Assembly (NCBI GenBank): GCA_947258805.1 | Contig: CAMYJV010000023.1 | Location: 1-18,778, forward strand | From: an uncultured Gammaproteobacteria bacterium | GTDB taxonomy: Bacteria > Pseudomonadota > Gammaproteobacteria > GCA-2729495 | DNA: 18,778 nt | Direction: 5' to 3' | Shown: piece after piece, positions 1-6,040 of the stretch | How the letters are laid out: every line of letters starts with the position of its first letter | Numbering within the stretch: position 1 is the first letter of the stretch | Translations under genes and position numbers: made by a program | Notes under the pieces: generated by a model | What the model saw: the letters and a program-made list of their open reading frames with translations, nothing else | The model's database searches: none | What the model was told of the DNA's origin: nothing

Positions 1-1
1 C

Positions 2-64
2 ACCCTGGCGGCCGAACAGGGGCACGAGAAGGCCCGGGCGCGCCTGGAGGCCATGCAGCAATAG
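2..64 (+). CDS. C-terminal end of a Sel1-repeat protein (partial)
   Basis: Only the last 20 codons are in the window, ending at TAG 62-64. They read LAAEQGHEKARARLEAMQQ after a leading threonine. The pattern AAEQGH-x-KA-x-x-RL is typical of the last helix pair of Sel1-like tetratricopeptide repeats, which act as protein-protein interaction scaffolds, often in the periplasm. The rest lies upstream of the window, so length, signal peptide and partner cannot be judged. The call rests on one short motif. Confidence 0.6.
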   Translation, partial: TLAAEQGHEKARARLEAMQQ

Positions 65-137
65 GAATGATGCCCCCTGTGGCGGCGGGATTTGACGGCG
101 CCCACCTGAAATCGAGGGACAGTGACTCTATGTCTGC

Positions 138-200
138 AAAAAGGGTGCCGAACTCATTTTTCGGCTTGAGGGACAGCGCCAAAATAAACCCGGCACCTTT
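138..200. repeat. Family A palindromic repeat, copy 1
   Basis: A degenerate left arm (AAAGGGTGCCGA, from about 138) is followed by a well-kept right arm (AAAATAAACCCGGCACCTTT, 181-200), the reverse complement of the family core AGGTGCCGGGTTTATTT. A short direct repeat TYGAGGGACAGYG occurs just before it (about 113) and inside it (about 165). The limonene-epoxide-hydrolase-like tail begins directly after the element. Confidence 0.75.
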
Positions 201-209
201 GTTGACCCC

Positions 210-347
210 TTTCCCGGCAGCCGAGTGCCGCGGATGCGGTTTCATGTGGCGGGTTACTTCCTGATCGATGACGGCAAGATCAAGGTCTGGCGCGATTTCT
301 CCTACCCGGGTGCCAAGCAGCTGATCGAGCCGGCGCCGAAGGCTTAG
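210..347 (+). pseudogene. Remnant: C-terminal end of a limonene-1,2-epoxide hydrolase-like (SnoaL-fold) protein
   Basis: In the frame ending at TAG 345-347, codons from 234 read MRFHVAGYFLIDDGKIKVWR and continue DFSYPGAKQLIEPAPKA. The pattern G-x-F-x-(I/L)-DDGKI-x-x-WRD-(Y/F) matches the last beta strands of the limonene-1,2-epoxide hydrolase / SnoaL-like fold, usually about 120-150 residues long. Only about 37 recognisable residues are left. The upstream sequence in this frame is repeat DNA, so the catalytic part is missing and the fragment is almost certainly non-functional. The ATG at 234 is in frame, but such a peptide could not fold alone. Its stop overlaps the stop region of the convergent CIA30-family gene. 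Confidence 0.6.
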
Positions 348-1006
348 TGGGGCGCGCTGGCCAGATAGGCATTGATGCTGGCCAGGCGCAATTCAAAAGG
401 GCCATCTTTTTTATCGTAGATATACAGCGCCATTTCCCGGATCTGGCCGGGGTCAAGTTCGGGGCCGTCCAGTTTGTAGCCGCGGTATTGCGGGTAAAAG
501 CGCGAGAAGGGAATGTTCACGGTGCTCCATTCGCCCGCGCTGGTTTCGAAATCAGCCCAGTAACTGATCCGCCGGCCGCGCCAGCGGGCATTGGTCTCTA
601 ACTGCCAGGTATAGCGACGACCGTCACCCTTGAGGCGGAGCTGGATGCCAGCATGATTGGACAAATCCAGCTGCAGGGCTTGCGTGCGTATCGAGCTGAA
701 GCCGCCGCCGTTGGTGTTGGTGCTGCCGGCGAAGATGAGTTCCCCGGGTATTTGTTCGAAGCCACCCTCGCTCCGTCCGCCCATCACGTTATCGTTCTGC
801 ACATACCAGCCAAAATCAGGGGTATCCGGAGTGAAGTCGGTAAGCATGGGTTCCCCCTCGGGACCAAGGTCCGCCGCATCAAGTAATGAAGCCGAGGCGG
901 TCAGCAGCGATAGCCCAATGACCAGCGCACAGGGTATCAGGTCGATGTCGCGATGCATGATCATCGCAGGCAGCTCGTCCCTACCGTCCGGATCTGGATA
1001 AATCAT
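344..1006 (-). CDS. CIA30-family secreted protein (NADH:ubiquinone oxidoreductase intermediate-associated protein 30 domain)
   Basis: The 220-residue protein has a hydrophobic segment at about residues 23-42 that looks like a signal peptide or signal anchor. The mature part has the CIA30 pattern: FGWYVQNDNVMGGRSEGGF near residues 65-84, a central G-x-FSSIRTQ motif, and an ending with IREMALYIYDKKDGPFELRL. This galactose-binding-like beta sandwich is named after a mitochondrial complex I assembly factor. Bacterial members are mostly uncharacterised secreted or periplasmic proteins. The start is uncertain: ATGs at 964 and 958 would shorten the pre-hydrophobic tail and give a more normal signal peptide, but no start has a clear Shine-Dalgarno. 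It is monocistronic and convergent with the epoxide-hydrolase-like remnant. Confidence 0.8.
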   Translation of the reverse strand: MIYPDPDGRDELPAMIMHRDIDLIPCALVIGLSLLTASASLLDAADLGPEGEPMLTDFTPDTPDFGWYVQNDNVMGGRSEGGFEQIPGELIFAGSTNTNGGGFSSIRTQALQLDLSNHAGIQLRLKGDGRRYTWQLETNARWRGRRISYWADFETSAGEWSTVNIPFSRFYPQYRGYKLDGPELDPGQIREMALYIYDKKDGPFELRLASINAYLASAPH

Positions 1007-1024
1007 TCTAGCTCATAAAGCGAT

Positions 1025-1074
1025 CTACTTCGGCTGGCAGCTCGGGCACCAGAAAAGCGTGCGGCCGGCGAAAG
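1025..1074 (-). pseudogene. Remnant: C-terminal zinc-finger end of an Fpg/Nei-type DNA glycosylase
   Basis: Read on the minus strand, the sequence encodes FAGRTLFWCPSCQPK followed by TAG (1025-1027). GR-x-x-(F/Y)-(W/Y)-CP-x-CQ is the closing half of the zinc finger of formamidopyrimidine-DNA glycosylase and endonuclease VIII. The coding frame runs straight into family A repeat copy 2 at about 1075, and the roughly 250 residues that should precede the finger are absent. It is a gene tail left next to a repeat. The stop lies just upstream of the CIA30-family gene, in the same orientation. Confidence 0.6.
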
Positions 1075-1136
1075 GGAAAAAGGTACCGGGTTTATTTACC
1101 TCGTCGTCCGCAAAAATGAACCCGGCACTATTTCCC
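1075..1136. repeat. Family A palindromic repeat, copy 2
   Basis: The left arm contains AGGTACCGGGTTTATTT (1081-1097) and the right arm AAAATGAACCCGGCACTATT, with a loop containing CTCGTCGTCCGCAA. The loop is shared with copy 6 at 5857-5915, so these two form a sub-family. The Fpg/Nei tail stops exactly at the left edge. The following 1137-1293 holds AT-rich DNA with no recognisable gene. Confidence 0.8.
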
Positions 1137-1293
1137 CAAGAAGCTTAGGCACAGCACGCGGCTATTGATGGTCTTTGCGCGCCGGAAAAATGCTTTAAGA
1201 GTTTATTTTTATTAGTCTTTTTAACATAGCCACAATTCGGGCAAGGGCGGGTGCGAGAATCTACGCGAGCCAGTGAATTTGTCGAGCCCCGCC

Positions 1294-1581
1294 ATGCTGT
1301 ACTTCGTCTACCTGGAAGACATTGCCGACAACGTCGGCATTCGCGCCGAACTGCTTGAAAAGCACATGCAGCACATCGGCGCCTTTGTGGATCGCATCAA
1401 GCTGGGCGGACCCGTGATGCGGGCCGACGGTGAAACCCAGGCAGGCGGCATCCTGGTGCTGGAAGCCGATTCCGAAGCAGCCGTGCGGGATATGATTAAC
1501 GCTGATCCCTACTTCAAGGCCGGTCTGTGGCAAGACATCAAGATTCATCCGTTCAAGGAAATCCTGAACGGGTGGAAATGA
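1294..1581 (+). CDS. YciI-like protein
   Basis: Starting at ATG 1294 the protein is 95 residues, beginning MLYFVYLEDI, the usual beginning for the YciI / DGPF fold (ferredoxin-like alpha-beta dimer). Later the family pattern continues: LLEKHMQHIGAF, LGGPVM, and AGGILVLEADSEAAVRDMINADPYFKAGLW with its conserved DPY/F-x-x-A(G)L. YciI proteins are small and mostly of unknown activity, proposed as enzymes or partners of oxidoreductases. A GTG at 1273 in frame would add seven residues but has no better ribosome site, so ATG is preferred. Its stop overlaps the start of the FAD oxidase by four bases (ATGA at 1578-1581), implying translational coupling and a shared function. Confidence 0.85.
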   Translation: MLYFVYLEDIADNVGIRAELLEKHMQHIGAFVDRIKLGGPVMRADGETQAGGILVLEADSEAAVRDMINADPYFKAGLWQDIKIHPFKEILNGWK

Positions 1582-3167
1582 CCGCACTACCTGCAGCACA
1601 ACTCGTTGCTGACCTGCGGGCCCAACTGGGCGCGGCGCAGGTCATCACCGATGCCGGGCAGCGCGAACTGGCATCCACCGACTTCTATTCAGCGGGTACG
1701 CCCTGCACGGCCATTATTCGTCCAACAACTACCACTGCCCTGGCCGAAGCGGCGGCCCTGATCACAAGCGCCGGCTACGCCTTGATACCGCGCGGCGGCG
1801 GCATGTCTTACACGGGCGGCTACACGCCCACGCGCGCCCACACCGTGATGGTGGACCTGGGTGATATGGCCGCGATTGTCGCCGTCAACCCGGGTGACAT
1901 GACGCTTACCGTGCAGGCCGGCGCCACGTGGGAGACCGTTTACGACGCCCTGAAACCCCACGGCCTGCGCGTGCCCTTTTTTGGCACGTTCTCTGGCCGA
2001 CTCGCCACCGTCGGTGGCGGCCTGTCGAATGGCGCTGTGTTCTTTGGCACGGCCCGCTATGGCTGCGCGGCGGATCACGTATTGGGCCTTGAAGTGGTGT
2101 GCGCCGACGGCCGGGTGCTGCGCACGGGCCAGGCCGCGTTAAAGAACGGCAAAGCCTTTTATCGCACGCACGGACCTGACCTGACCGGGCTCTTCCTGCA
2201 CGACTGCGGCGCCCTGGGCATCAAGACCGAAGCGACTTTCCGGCTGATCGAAATGCCCAAAGGCAATGAGTCGGTGTCTTTTGCGCTGCCGGATGCGACG
2301 TCGGCGGCCGCCGCGCTGTCGGCCGTGGCACGTGCCGGCGTCGCCGAAGATGCCTATGTGTTCGATCCCGAATCCACCGCACGAAACATGGATGCCGGCA
2401 GCCTTGGCAGCGACCTGAAACGGCTGGGCAGCATTGTGACGGGCCAGGGCAGCACACTGGCCGGCCTGAAAGCCGGTGCCAAAGTGGTGCGCGCCGGCAA
2501 GAAGCTGGTGCCCGAGGGGGCCTACTCCCTGCACGCGGTGTGCGCGGGGCGCAGCGAGGCCGCCGTCCGCGCCGATGCAGACCGCTGCCGGGAACTGGTC
2601 GGCAGTTACGGCGGCAGTGAGATTCCGAACTCCATACCGGTGGCCGTGCGCGCCGCACCCTTCGACAACCTGAACGGTGTGCTTGGTCCGGACGGCGAGC
2701 GCTGGGCCGCACTGAATGCCAAGGTCACGCACAGCGATGCCGTGACTATCATCGACGGCTTCGCCGCCATCGTGGCCCGCCACCAGGCCGAACTGGATGC
2801 CCACAGCGTGACGACGTCCACCTTGTTTATTGCGATGGACACGCATGCCTTCAGCTTCGAGCCGGTGTTTCACTGGCCCGATCGCTGGCTGCCCCCGCAC
2901 AAGGCGGTGCCCGATGCCAAACACCTGGCATCCCTGACCGAGCCTGCGGCCAACCCGAAGGCCGCTGAACTTGTCGCCAGGCTACGCGCCGAAACCATTG
3001 AACTGTTTACCGAGCTGGGTGCGGCGTCGAACCAGATCGGGCGCACCTATCCGTGGCGCGACAACCTGGAAATGGGCGCCGGCGAGCTTTTTGATGCCTT
3101 GAAGGCCCACCTGGATCCGCAAAACGTGATGAACCCAGGCGTGCTGGCGCGACGGGCCGAAGATTGA
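1578..3167 (+). CDS. FAD-linked oxidase / FAD-binding oxidoreductase (VAO/PCMH family, glycolate- or lactate-dehydrogenase-like)
   Basis: The 529-residue protein fits the vanillyl-alcohol oxidase / p-cresol methylhydroxylase flavoprotein family. The FAD pyrophosphate-binding loop PRGGGMSYTGG is at residues 71-81, followed by TVQAGATWETV, then the flavin-contact region ATVGGGLSNGAVFFGTARYG, and a C-terminal FAD-oxidase-C type ending LKAHLDPQNVMNPGVL. Such enzymes oxidise hydroxy acids, alcohols or phenols; the substrate cannot be read here. I chose ATG 1578 over an upstream in-frame ATG at 1527 because it overlaps the YciI stop as ATGA and avoids translating across that gene. The stop (TGA 3165-3167) shares one base with the next ATG. 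No signal peptide is visible, so it is probably cytoplasmic, perhaps docked to the following membrane protein. Confidence 0.85.
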   Translation: MTALPAAQLVADLRAQLGAAQVITDAGQRELASTDFYSAGTPCTAIIRPTTTTALAEAAALITSAGYALIPRGGGMSYTGGYTPTRAHTVMVDLGDMAAIVAVNPGDMTLTVQAGATWETVYDALKPHGLRVPFFGTFSGRLATVGGGLSNGAVFFGTARYGCAADHVLGLEVVCADGRVLRTGQAALKNGKAFYRTHGPDLTGLFLHDCGALGIKTEATFRLIEMPKGNESVSFALPDATSAAAALSAVARAGVAEDAYVFDPESTARNMDAGSLGSDLKRLGSIVTGQGSTLAGLKAGAKVVRAGKKLVPEGAYSLHAVCAGRSEAAVRADADRCRELVGSYGGSEIPNSIPVAVRAAPFDNLNGVLGPDGERWAALNAKVTHSDAVTIIDGFAAIVARHQAELDAHSVTTSTLFIAMDTHAFSFEPVFHWPDRWLPPHKAVPDAKHLASLTEPAANPKAAELVARLRAETIELFTELGAASNQIGRTYPWRDNLEMGAGELFDALKAHLDPQNVMNPGVLARRAED

Positions 3168-3826
3168 TGCTGCTGCATACCCTGCTGGTCGCGCACATCG
3201 CGGTGCTGGGCTACTGGCTCGGTTCGGAACTAGTGATCAACGCGAACTTTCGCTTTGTTACGCGCGCGGCCGGCCAGCCCTTCATCGAACGCGATCGCCT
3301 GCTCGATCACGTGCTGGATGTGGACCAGCACGTGCGTTACGCGCTGATCCTGCAAACCGGGCTTGGCACCGCCCTCGCCGCGCTGCTCGGCTACGTTCCC
3401 GGCGGCCACCTGGTTGCGATGGCCGCCGGCGTGGCGGCCATCGCCTGGCTCGTGCTGGTGGAAGCCACGCATCGCCTGCGCAAGACACCCGCCGGCCGCT
3501 GGCTGGAGACGCTCGACGGCGTCGTGCGTTACTCGGTGATGCTCGTGCTGGCGGTAGTGGGTGGCGGCGCGCTGGCCGGCGCCTGGCCGTTGGCCACGTG
3601 GCTCGCCATCAAGCTCGCGCTGTTTGCGGGCGTGATCCTGTGCGGGCTGGGCATACGCCTTGCCATCGTGCGCTACTACCTGACGTGGCGCGATATCGAG
3701 CAGGCGGGTTCCACGCCCAGCAACGAGCGCCAACTCTGGCAGCGATACTGGAACGCGACGGCCGTGCTCATTGTGCTATGGGTGCTGATCGCCGGCATCG
3801 TAGGACTGAGCCTGCTCAAACCCTGA
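3167..3826 (+). CDS. Conserved multi-pass membrane protein of unknown function
   Basis: The 219-residue protein starts at ATG 3167 in a TGATG overlap with the FAD oxidase. It has about five hydrophobic segments: near residues 3-22, 58-75, 82-98, 125-160 (probably two spans) and 195-215. A charged stretch with FIERDRLLDHVLDVDQHVRY lies after the first span and contains histidines. The arrangement of a few spans plus conserved Asp/His recalls small membrane proteins of the CopD/DUF2269 kind, but I do not recognise it firmly. One-base coupling to the flavoprotein suggests it anchors that enzyme or passes its electrons to the membrane (inference). Confidence 0.75.
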   Translation: MLLHTLLVAHIAVLGYWLGSELVINANFRFVTRAAGQPFIERDRLLDHVLDVDQHVRYALILQTGLGTALAALLGYVPGGHLVAMAAGVAAIAWLVLVEATHRLRKTPAGRWLETLDGVVRYSVMLVLAVVGGGALAGAWPLATWLAIKLALFAGVILCGLGIRLAIVRYYLTWRDIEQAGSTPSNERQLWQRYWNATAVLIVLWVLIAGIVGLSLLKP

Positions 3827-3841
3827 CGGCCCTGGCCTGCG

Positions 3842-3910
3842 CGAAAAGGTGCCCGCGAAAAGGTGCCGGGTTTATTTGCTCCGAACAGGGAAAAGGTGCC
3901 CGACACCATT
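3842..3910. repeat. Family A repeat, copy 3 (direct half-units)
   Basis: Three degenerate half-units lie in the same orientation: GCGAAAAGGTGCC at 3841, then GCGAAAAGGTGCCGGGTTTATTT from 3855, then GGGAAAAGGTGCCCGACACC from 3888. Here the third unit is direct rather than inverted, so it cannot form the long hairpin of copy 4. Confidence 0.75.
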
Positions 3911-3918
3911 AACCGCCA

Positions 3919-3941
3919 ATCGCGGCTGCAGCCGCTCCTAC
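3919..3941 (-). repeat. Single REP element (GTAG-headed hairpin)
   Basis: On the minus strand the sequence reads GTAGGAGCGGCTGCAGCCGC followed by GAT: a GTRG tetranucleotide next to a GC hairpin (GCGGCTGCAGCCGC). This is the classic layout of REP sequences mobilised by REP-associated tyrosine transposases (RAYTs), and closely resembles REPs common in gammaproteobacteria. A related single REP lies at 10818. No RAYT gene is in the window. Confidence 0.7.
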
Positions 3942-3969
3942 CGGTGATGTCTCTTCGAGAGCGCCAGGT

Positions 3970-4941
3970 TCAACCCAGCGCGGCCATCTCGGCCTCACTC
4001 AGGCGCAGGCCGGCTGCGGCGATGTTTTCTTCGAGGTGATCGATGGAACTCGTGCCGGGGATTGGCAGCATGGCCGGCGAGCGCGTCATCAACCAGGCCA
4101 GGGCCACCTGGTAGATACTGGTGCCCCGCTCGTCGGCCAGCTCGCCGAGCTTTGCTACCGCTGCCGAGCCGCTGGTCCGTTGCGCCAGAGGGCCCCACGG
4201 GATAAACACGATACCGTCTTCTTCACACGCCGCGAGCACCGGGTCCGAGTCGCGGATCGCCACGTTGTAGCGGTTCTGTACCGAGACCACGTCGACCAAA
4301 CCCTGCGCAAGGCGCAATTGCTCGAGCGTGAAGTTGGACACCCCGATGTGCCGGATCTTGCCCTCTTCCTGCAGCCGGGCGAGCTCACCCACCGAGGCTT
4401 CCAGCGGCACATTGGGGTCCGGGACGTGCAACTGGTACACGTGGTGGGCGTCCAGCCGCAGGCGCTTCAGGCTCGCTTCGCACGCGGCGCGCAGGTGTTC
4501 CGGGCGACCGTCCGGCGTCCACTGGTTCGGTCCGCCGCGGGTAAAGCCGCCCTTGGTGGCAATCACCAGGTCCTCGGGGTAGGGATACAGAGCCTCAGCA
4601 ATCACTTCCTCGTTCACGTCCGGCCCATAGGCATCGGCGGTATCGATGAAATTGACGCCCAGCTCGTATGCTCGCCGGAGCACCGCTTTGGCGGTCGCCG
4701 GGTCTTCGGGGGACCCCCAGATACCTTCGCCGGTCAGCCACATCGCGCCGTAGCCCATGCGGTTTACTTTGAGGTCGCCAACCTGGATTGTGCCGCCGGC
4801 GCCGGCGAATGCAGCCCCCTCGCCGGCCAGGCCACGCCCTGGCACCCAGCCGAGCAGGCCCGCGGCAGCCACAGAAGCACCTGCGCCCCGCACAAACGTA
4901 CGGCGGGACACAACCCGCGTGGCTTTACTAACGGCTTTCAT
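3970..4941 (-). CDS. Aldo/keto reductase with Tat signal peptide
   Basis: The 323-residue protein is an aldo/keto reductase (TIM barrel, NAD(P)H-dependent carbonyl reduction). The catalytic tetrad is complete: Asp100 in NFIDTADAYG, Tyr105, Lys130 in ATKGGF, His172 in YQLHVPDP. Later IRHIGVSNF and the PIPGTS near the end give the usual cofactor-binding pattern. Unlike most family members it has a long N-terminus with a twin-arginine motif (SRRTFVRG, residues 12-19), a hydrophobic stretch and a small-residue region near 38-50, so export in folded form is predicted. Start ATG 4941 is followed directly by the signal sequence. It lies downstream of the flavodoxin on the same strand but is separated from it by a strong palindrome, so co-transcription is doubtful. 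Substrate unknown. Confidence 0.9.
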   Translation of the reverse strand: MKAVSKATRVVSRRTFVRGAGASVAAAGLLGWVPGRGLAGEGAAFAGAGGTIQVGDLKVNRMGYGAMWLTGEGIWGSPEDPATAKAVLRRAYELGVNFIDTADAYGPDVNEEVIAEALYPYPEDLVIATKGGFTRGGPNQWTPDGRPEHLRAACEASLKRLRLDAHHVYQLHVPDPNVPLEASVGELARLQEEGKIRHIGVSNFTLEQLRLAQGLVDVVSVQNRYNVAIRDSDPVLAACEEDGIVFIPWGPLAQRTSGSAAVAKLGELADERGTSIYQVALAWLMTRSPAMLPIPGTSSIDHLEENIAAAGLRLSEAEMAALG

Positions 4942-4966
4942 GGCTGACCTCCAGAGGAAAATGGAA

Positions 4967-5092
4967 AATGCCGCGGAAAAGGGGGAAAGGTGCTGGAAAA
5001 GGTGCCGGGTTTATTTTCCTTGGGAGAATATAGACTCTAACCGAAAATAAACCCGGCACCTTTTTCCTTTTTCCACGGCACCTTTTTCCACG
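4967..5092. repeat. Family A palindromic repeat, copy 4 (longest hairpin, nested)
   Basis: The inner arms run 4995-5018 and 5043-5067 and are near-perfect reverse complements around core AGGTGCCGGGTTTATTTTC, differing by one A. Partial extra half-units flank them: around 4975-4994 on the left and 5068-5090 on the right (CCACGGCACCTTTTTCCACG). The whole could fold into a nested hairpin of more than 100 nt. It occupies all the space between the flavodoxin stop and the aldo/keto reductase start, so it may end or attenuate the transcript between them. Confidence 0.85.
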
Positions 5093-5093
5093 A

Positions 5094-5630
5094 CTACTGC
5101 AGGGGTTCGACGAGCTCGTCGGCGAAGCGACTCACTTCATCCCAGTTGGTGTACTCGAAGTCCTGCGAAGTGTCGGTTGGCCCACCCTCCTTGGTCACGA
5201 TATGCAGCATTACCTGACGCTTCAACCAGCTGTACTGCGTGTAGCGCAGCGCGCCGGCGAAGCTGCGGGTCACCGTCGGCGTCCAGTCGCAGCTGCTGCA
5301 GAATTCCCCAATGACTTTTTCGACGCGGGCTTGCTCCTGAGGATCGTCGCTGGCTGCGCCTAGCGACACTGAGAAAAACGCCGTCCGCGTGGCTCCGAGT
5401 GCGGCCCGATGGGCTTTGACGAACCGGCGAACTTCCCGCTGGTAGCGGCCCTCGTGCATCGAAGCACCGACGGCGACCACGTCATAGCCGGCAAGATCCT
5501 TATCGATCGTCTCGCCAGCGAGCACTGTCTGTGCCGCATGCCCCAGCTGCTCCAGGTGCGCGCTGATGTGCTGCGCAATCTTTGCCGTTTGCCCCTCGGT
5601 CGTGCCGTAGGCGATCAGTATGCTAGCCAT
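5094..5630 (-). CDS. Flavodoxin-domain protein, HemG-like (protoporphyrinogen IX dehydrogenase family)
   Basis: The 178-residue protein has the flavodoxin FMN phosphate loop TTEGQT at residues 10-15 and the second flavin loop VVAVGASMHEGRY near 51-63. Beyond a generic flavodoxin it follows E. coli HemG (181 residues) closely as I remember it: FFSVSL, then GALRYTQYSW followed by a hydrophobic/basic loop, then GGPTDT and EYTNWDEVSRFADEL at the end. HemG oxidises protoporphyrinogen IX to protoporphyrin IX in haem synthesis, passing electrons to quinones at the inner membrane. No haem gene is nearby, so a more general flavodoxin role remains possible. Start ATG 5630 has only a weak ribosome site. 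Confidence 0.85.
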   Translation of the reverse strand: MASILIAYGTTEGQTAKIAQHISAHLEQLGHAAQTVLAGETIDKDLAGYDVVAVGASMHEGRYQREVRRFVKAHRAALGATRTAFFSVSLGAASDDPQEQARVEKVIGEFCSSCDWTPTVTRSFAGALRYTQYSWLKRQVMLHIVTKEGGPTDTSQDFEYTNWDEVSRFADELVEPLQ

Positions 5631-5689
5631 AATCCGTCACGTTAGGGCTGCGACGCGATAAAGCCAATCGGGGATTTCCGAATAGAAAA

Positions 5690-5770
5690 GGAGAAAAGGT
5701 GCCGTGAAAACGGTCCGGATCTATTTCGCGGAAAATAAACCCGGCACGTTTTCCTCGGCACGTTTTCCTC
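5690..5770. repeat. Family A repeat, copy 5 (degenerate)
   Basis: Half-unit GAGAAAAGGTGCCGTGAAAA on the left, then AAAATAAACCCGGCACGTTT on the right (5741-5762), followed by an extra partial unit CGGCACGTTTTCCTCG. The arms are mutated relative to copy 4, so the hairpin is weaker. Confidence 0.7.
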
Positions 5771-5771
5771 G

Positions 5772-5858
5772 CAAGTTCGTCCCGGCTGGCTGTGGGCAGC
5801 GATTTTTATGGCTGTGTTCACATGGTCGGCCATCAACCCGACGGAACGCATTACCTGG
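5772..5858 (+). pseudogene. Remnant: N-terminal region of a DUF2238-like (YjdF-type) membrane protein
   Basis: The plus-strand frame reads RPGWLWAAIFMAVFTWSAIN followed by PTERITWEK, a single transmembrane span ending in the W-SAINP-x-(D/E)R-x-TW pattern that I associate with the N-terminus of DUF2238 (YjdF-like) inner-membrane proteins. It enters family A copy 6 immediately after TWEK, and copy 5 lies just upstream, so both ends are cut by repeats. There is no start codon in a usable place. The family call is tentative; that it is broken coding DNA is more secure than its identity. Confidence 0.45.
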
Positions 5859-5915
5859 GAAAAGGGTACCGGAGTTATTTAACTCGTCGTCCGCAAGACA
5901 TAGACCCGGCACTAT
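5857..5915. repeat. Family A palindromic repeat, copy 6
   Basis: Left arm GGGAAAAGGGTACCGGAGTT, loop with CTCGTCGTCCGCAAG, right arm ending CATAGACCCGGCACTATT. The loop and the CACTATT end match copy 2 at 1075-1136, showing that these two descend from one sub-type. Confidence 0.75.
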
Positions 5916-5938
5916 TGACCTGACGACGCGTGAATGCT

Positions 5939-6004
5939 GGTGCCGGTCATAGCTTTATAACTTGTTGACAGTGCGCAGCGCTGGCGCCGCCCGAAGGCAC
6001 GCCG
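5939..6004. repeat. Two short dispersed repeats (families D and C)
   Basis: 5939-5963 reads GGTGCCGGTCATAGCTTTA plus TAACTT and matches 16165-16189 at about 22 of 25 positions (family D). 5964-6004 begins TTGACAGTGCGCAGCGCTGG and matches 16810-16848 over about 39 bases with few differences (family C), including the palindrome CAGCGCTG and a shared GAAGGCAC. In this copy the two lie side by side; at the other locus they are about 620 bp apart. Confidence 0.65.
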
Positions 6005-6019
6005 CAGTCGAGTGCGGCC

Positions 6020-6040
6020 AAAAAGGTACCGGGTCTAGCC
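6020..6040. repeat. Family A half-unit, copy 7
   Basis: A single half-unit with core AAAAAGGTACCGGGTCTAG. It abuts the stop codon of the short-chain dehydrogenase remnant. No inverted partner is visible nearby. Confidence 0.6.

Noticed and set aside
1137..1272. Possible gene debris or promoter before the YciI gene
   Set aside because: Both strands were read; short frames show no family motif, and no -35/-10 pair with acceptable spacing was found.
2139..2924. 261-codon minus-strand frame inside the FAD oxidase
   Set aside because: Antisense to a clear flavoprotein and rich in His/Gly/Arg as shadows are.
4036..4947. 303-codon open frame on the plus strand
   Set aside because: It is antisense to the aldo/keto reductase, whose catalytic residues are all intact. 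Its protein has no recognisable motif; it is a high-GC shadow frame.
5636..5690. Minus-strand tail EIPDWLYRVAALT before a stop
   Set aside because: It could be one more gene end beside family A copy 5, but it is too short and unrecognised to call.
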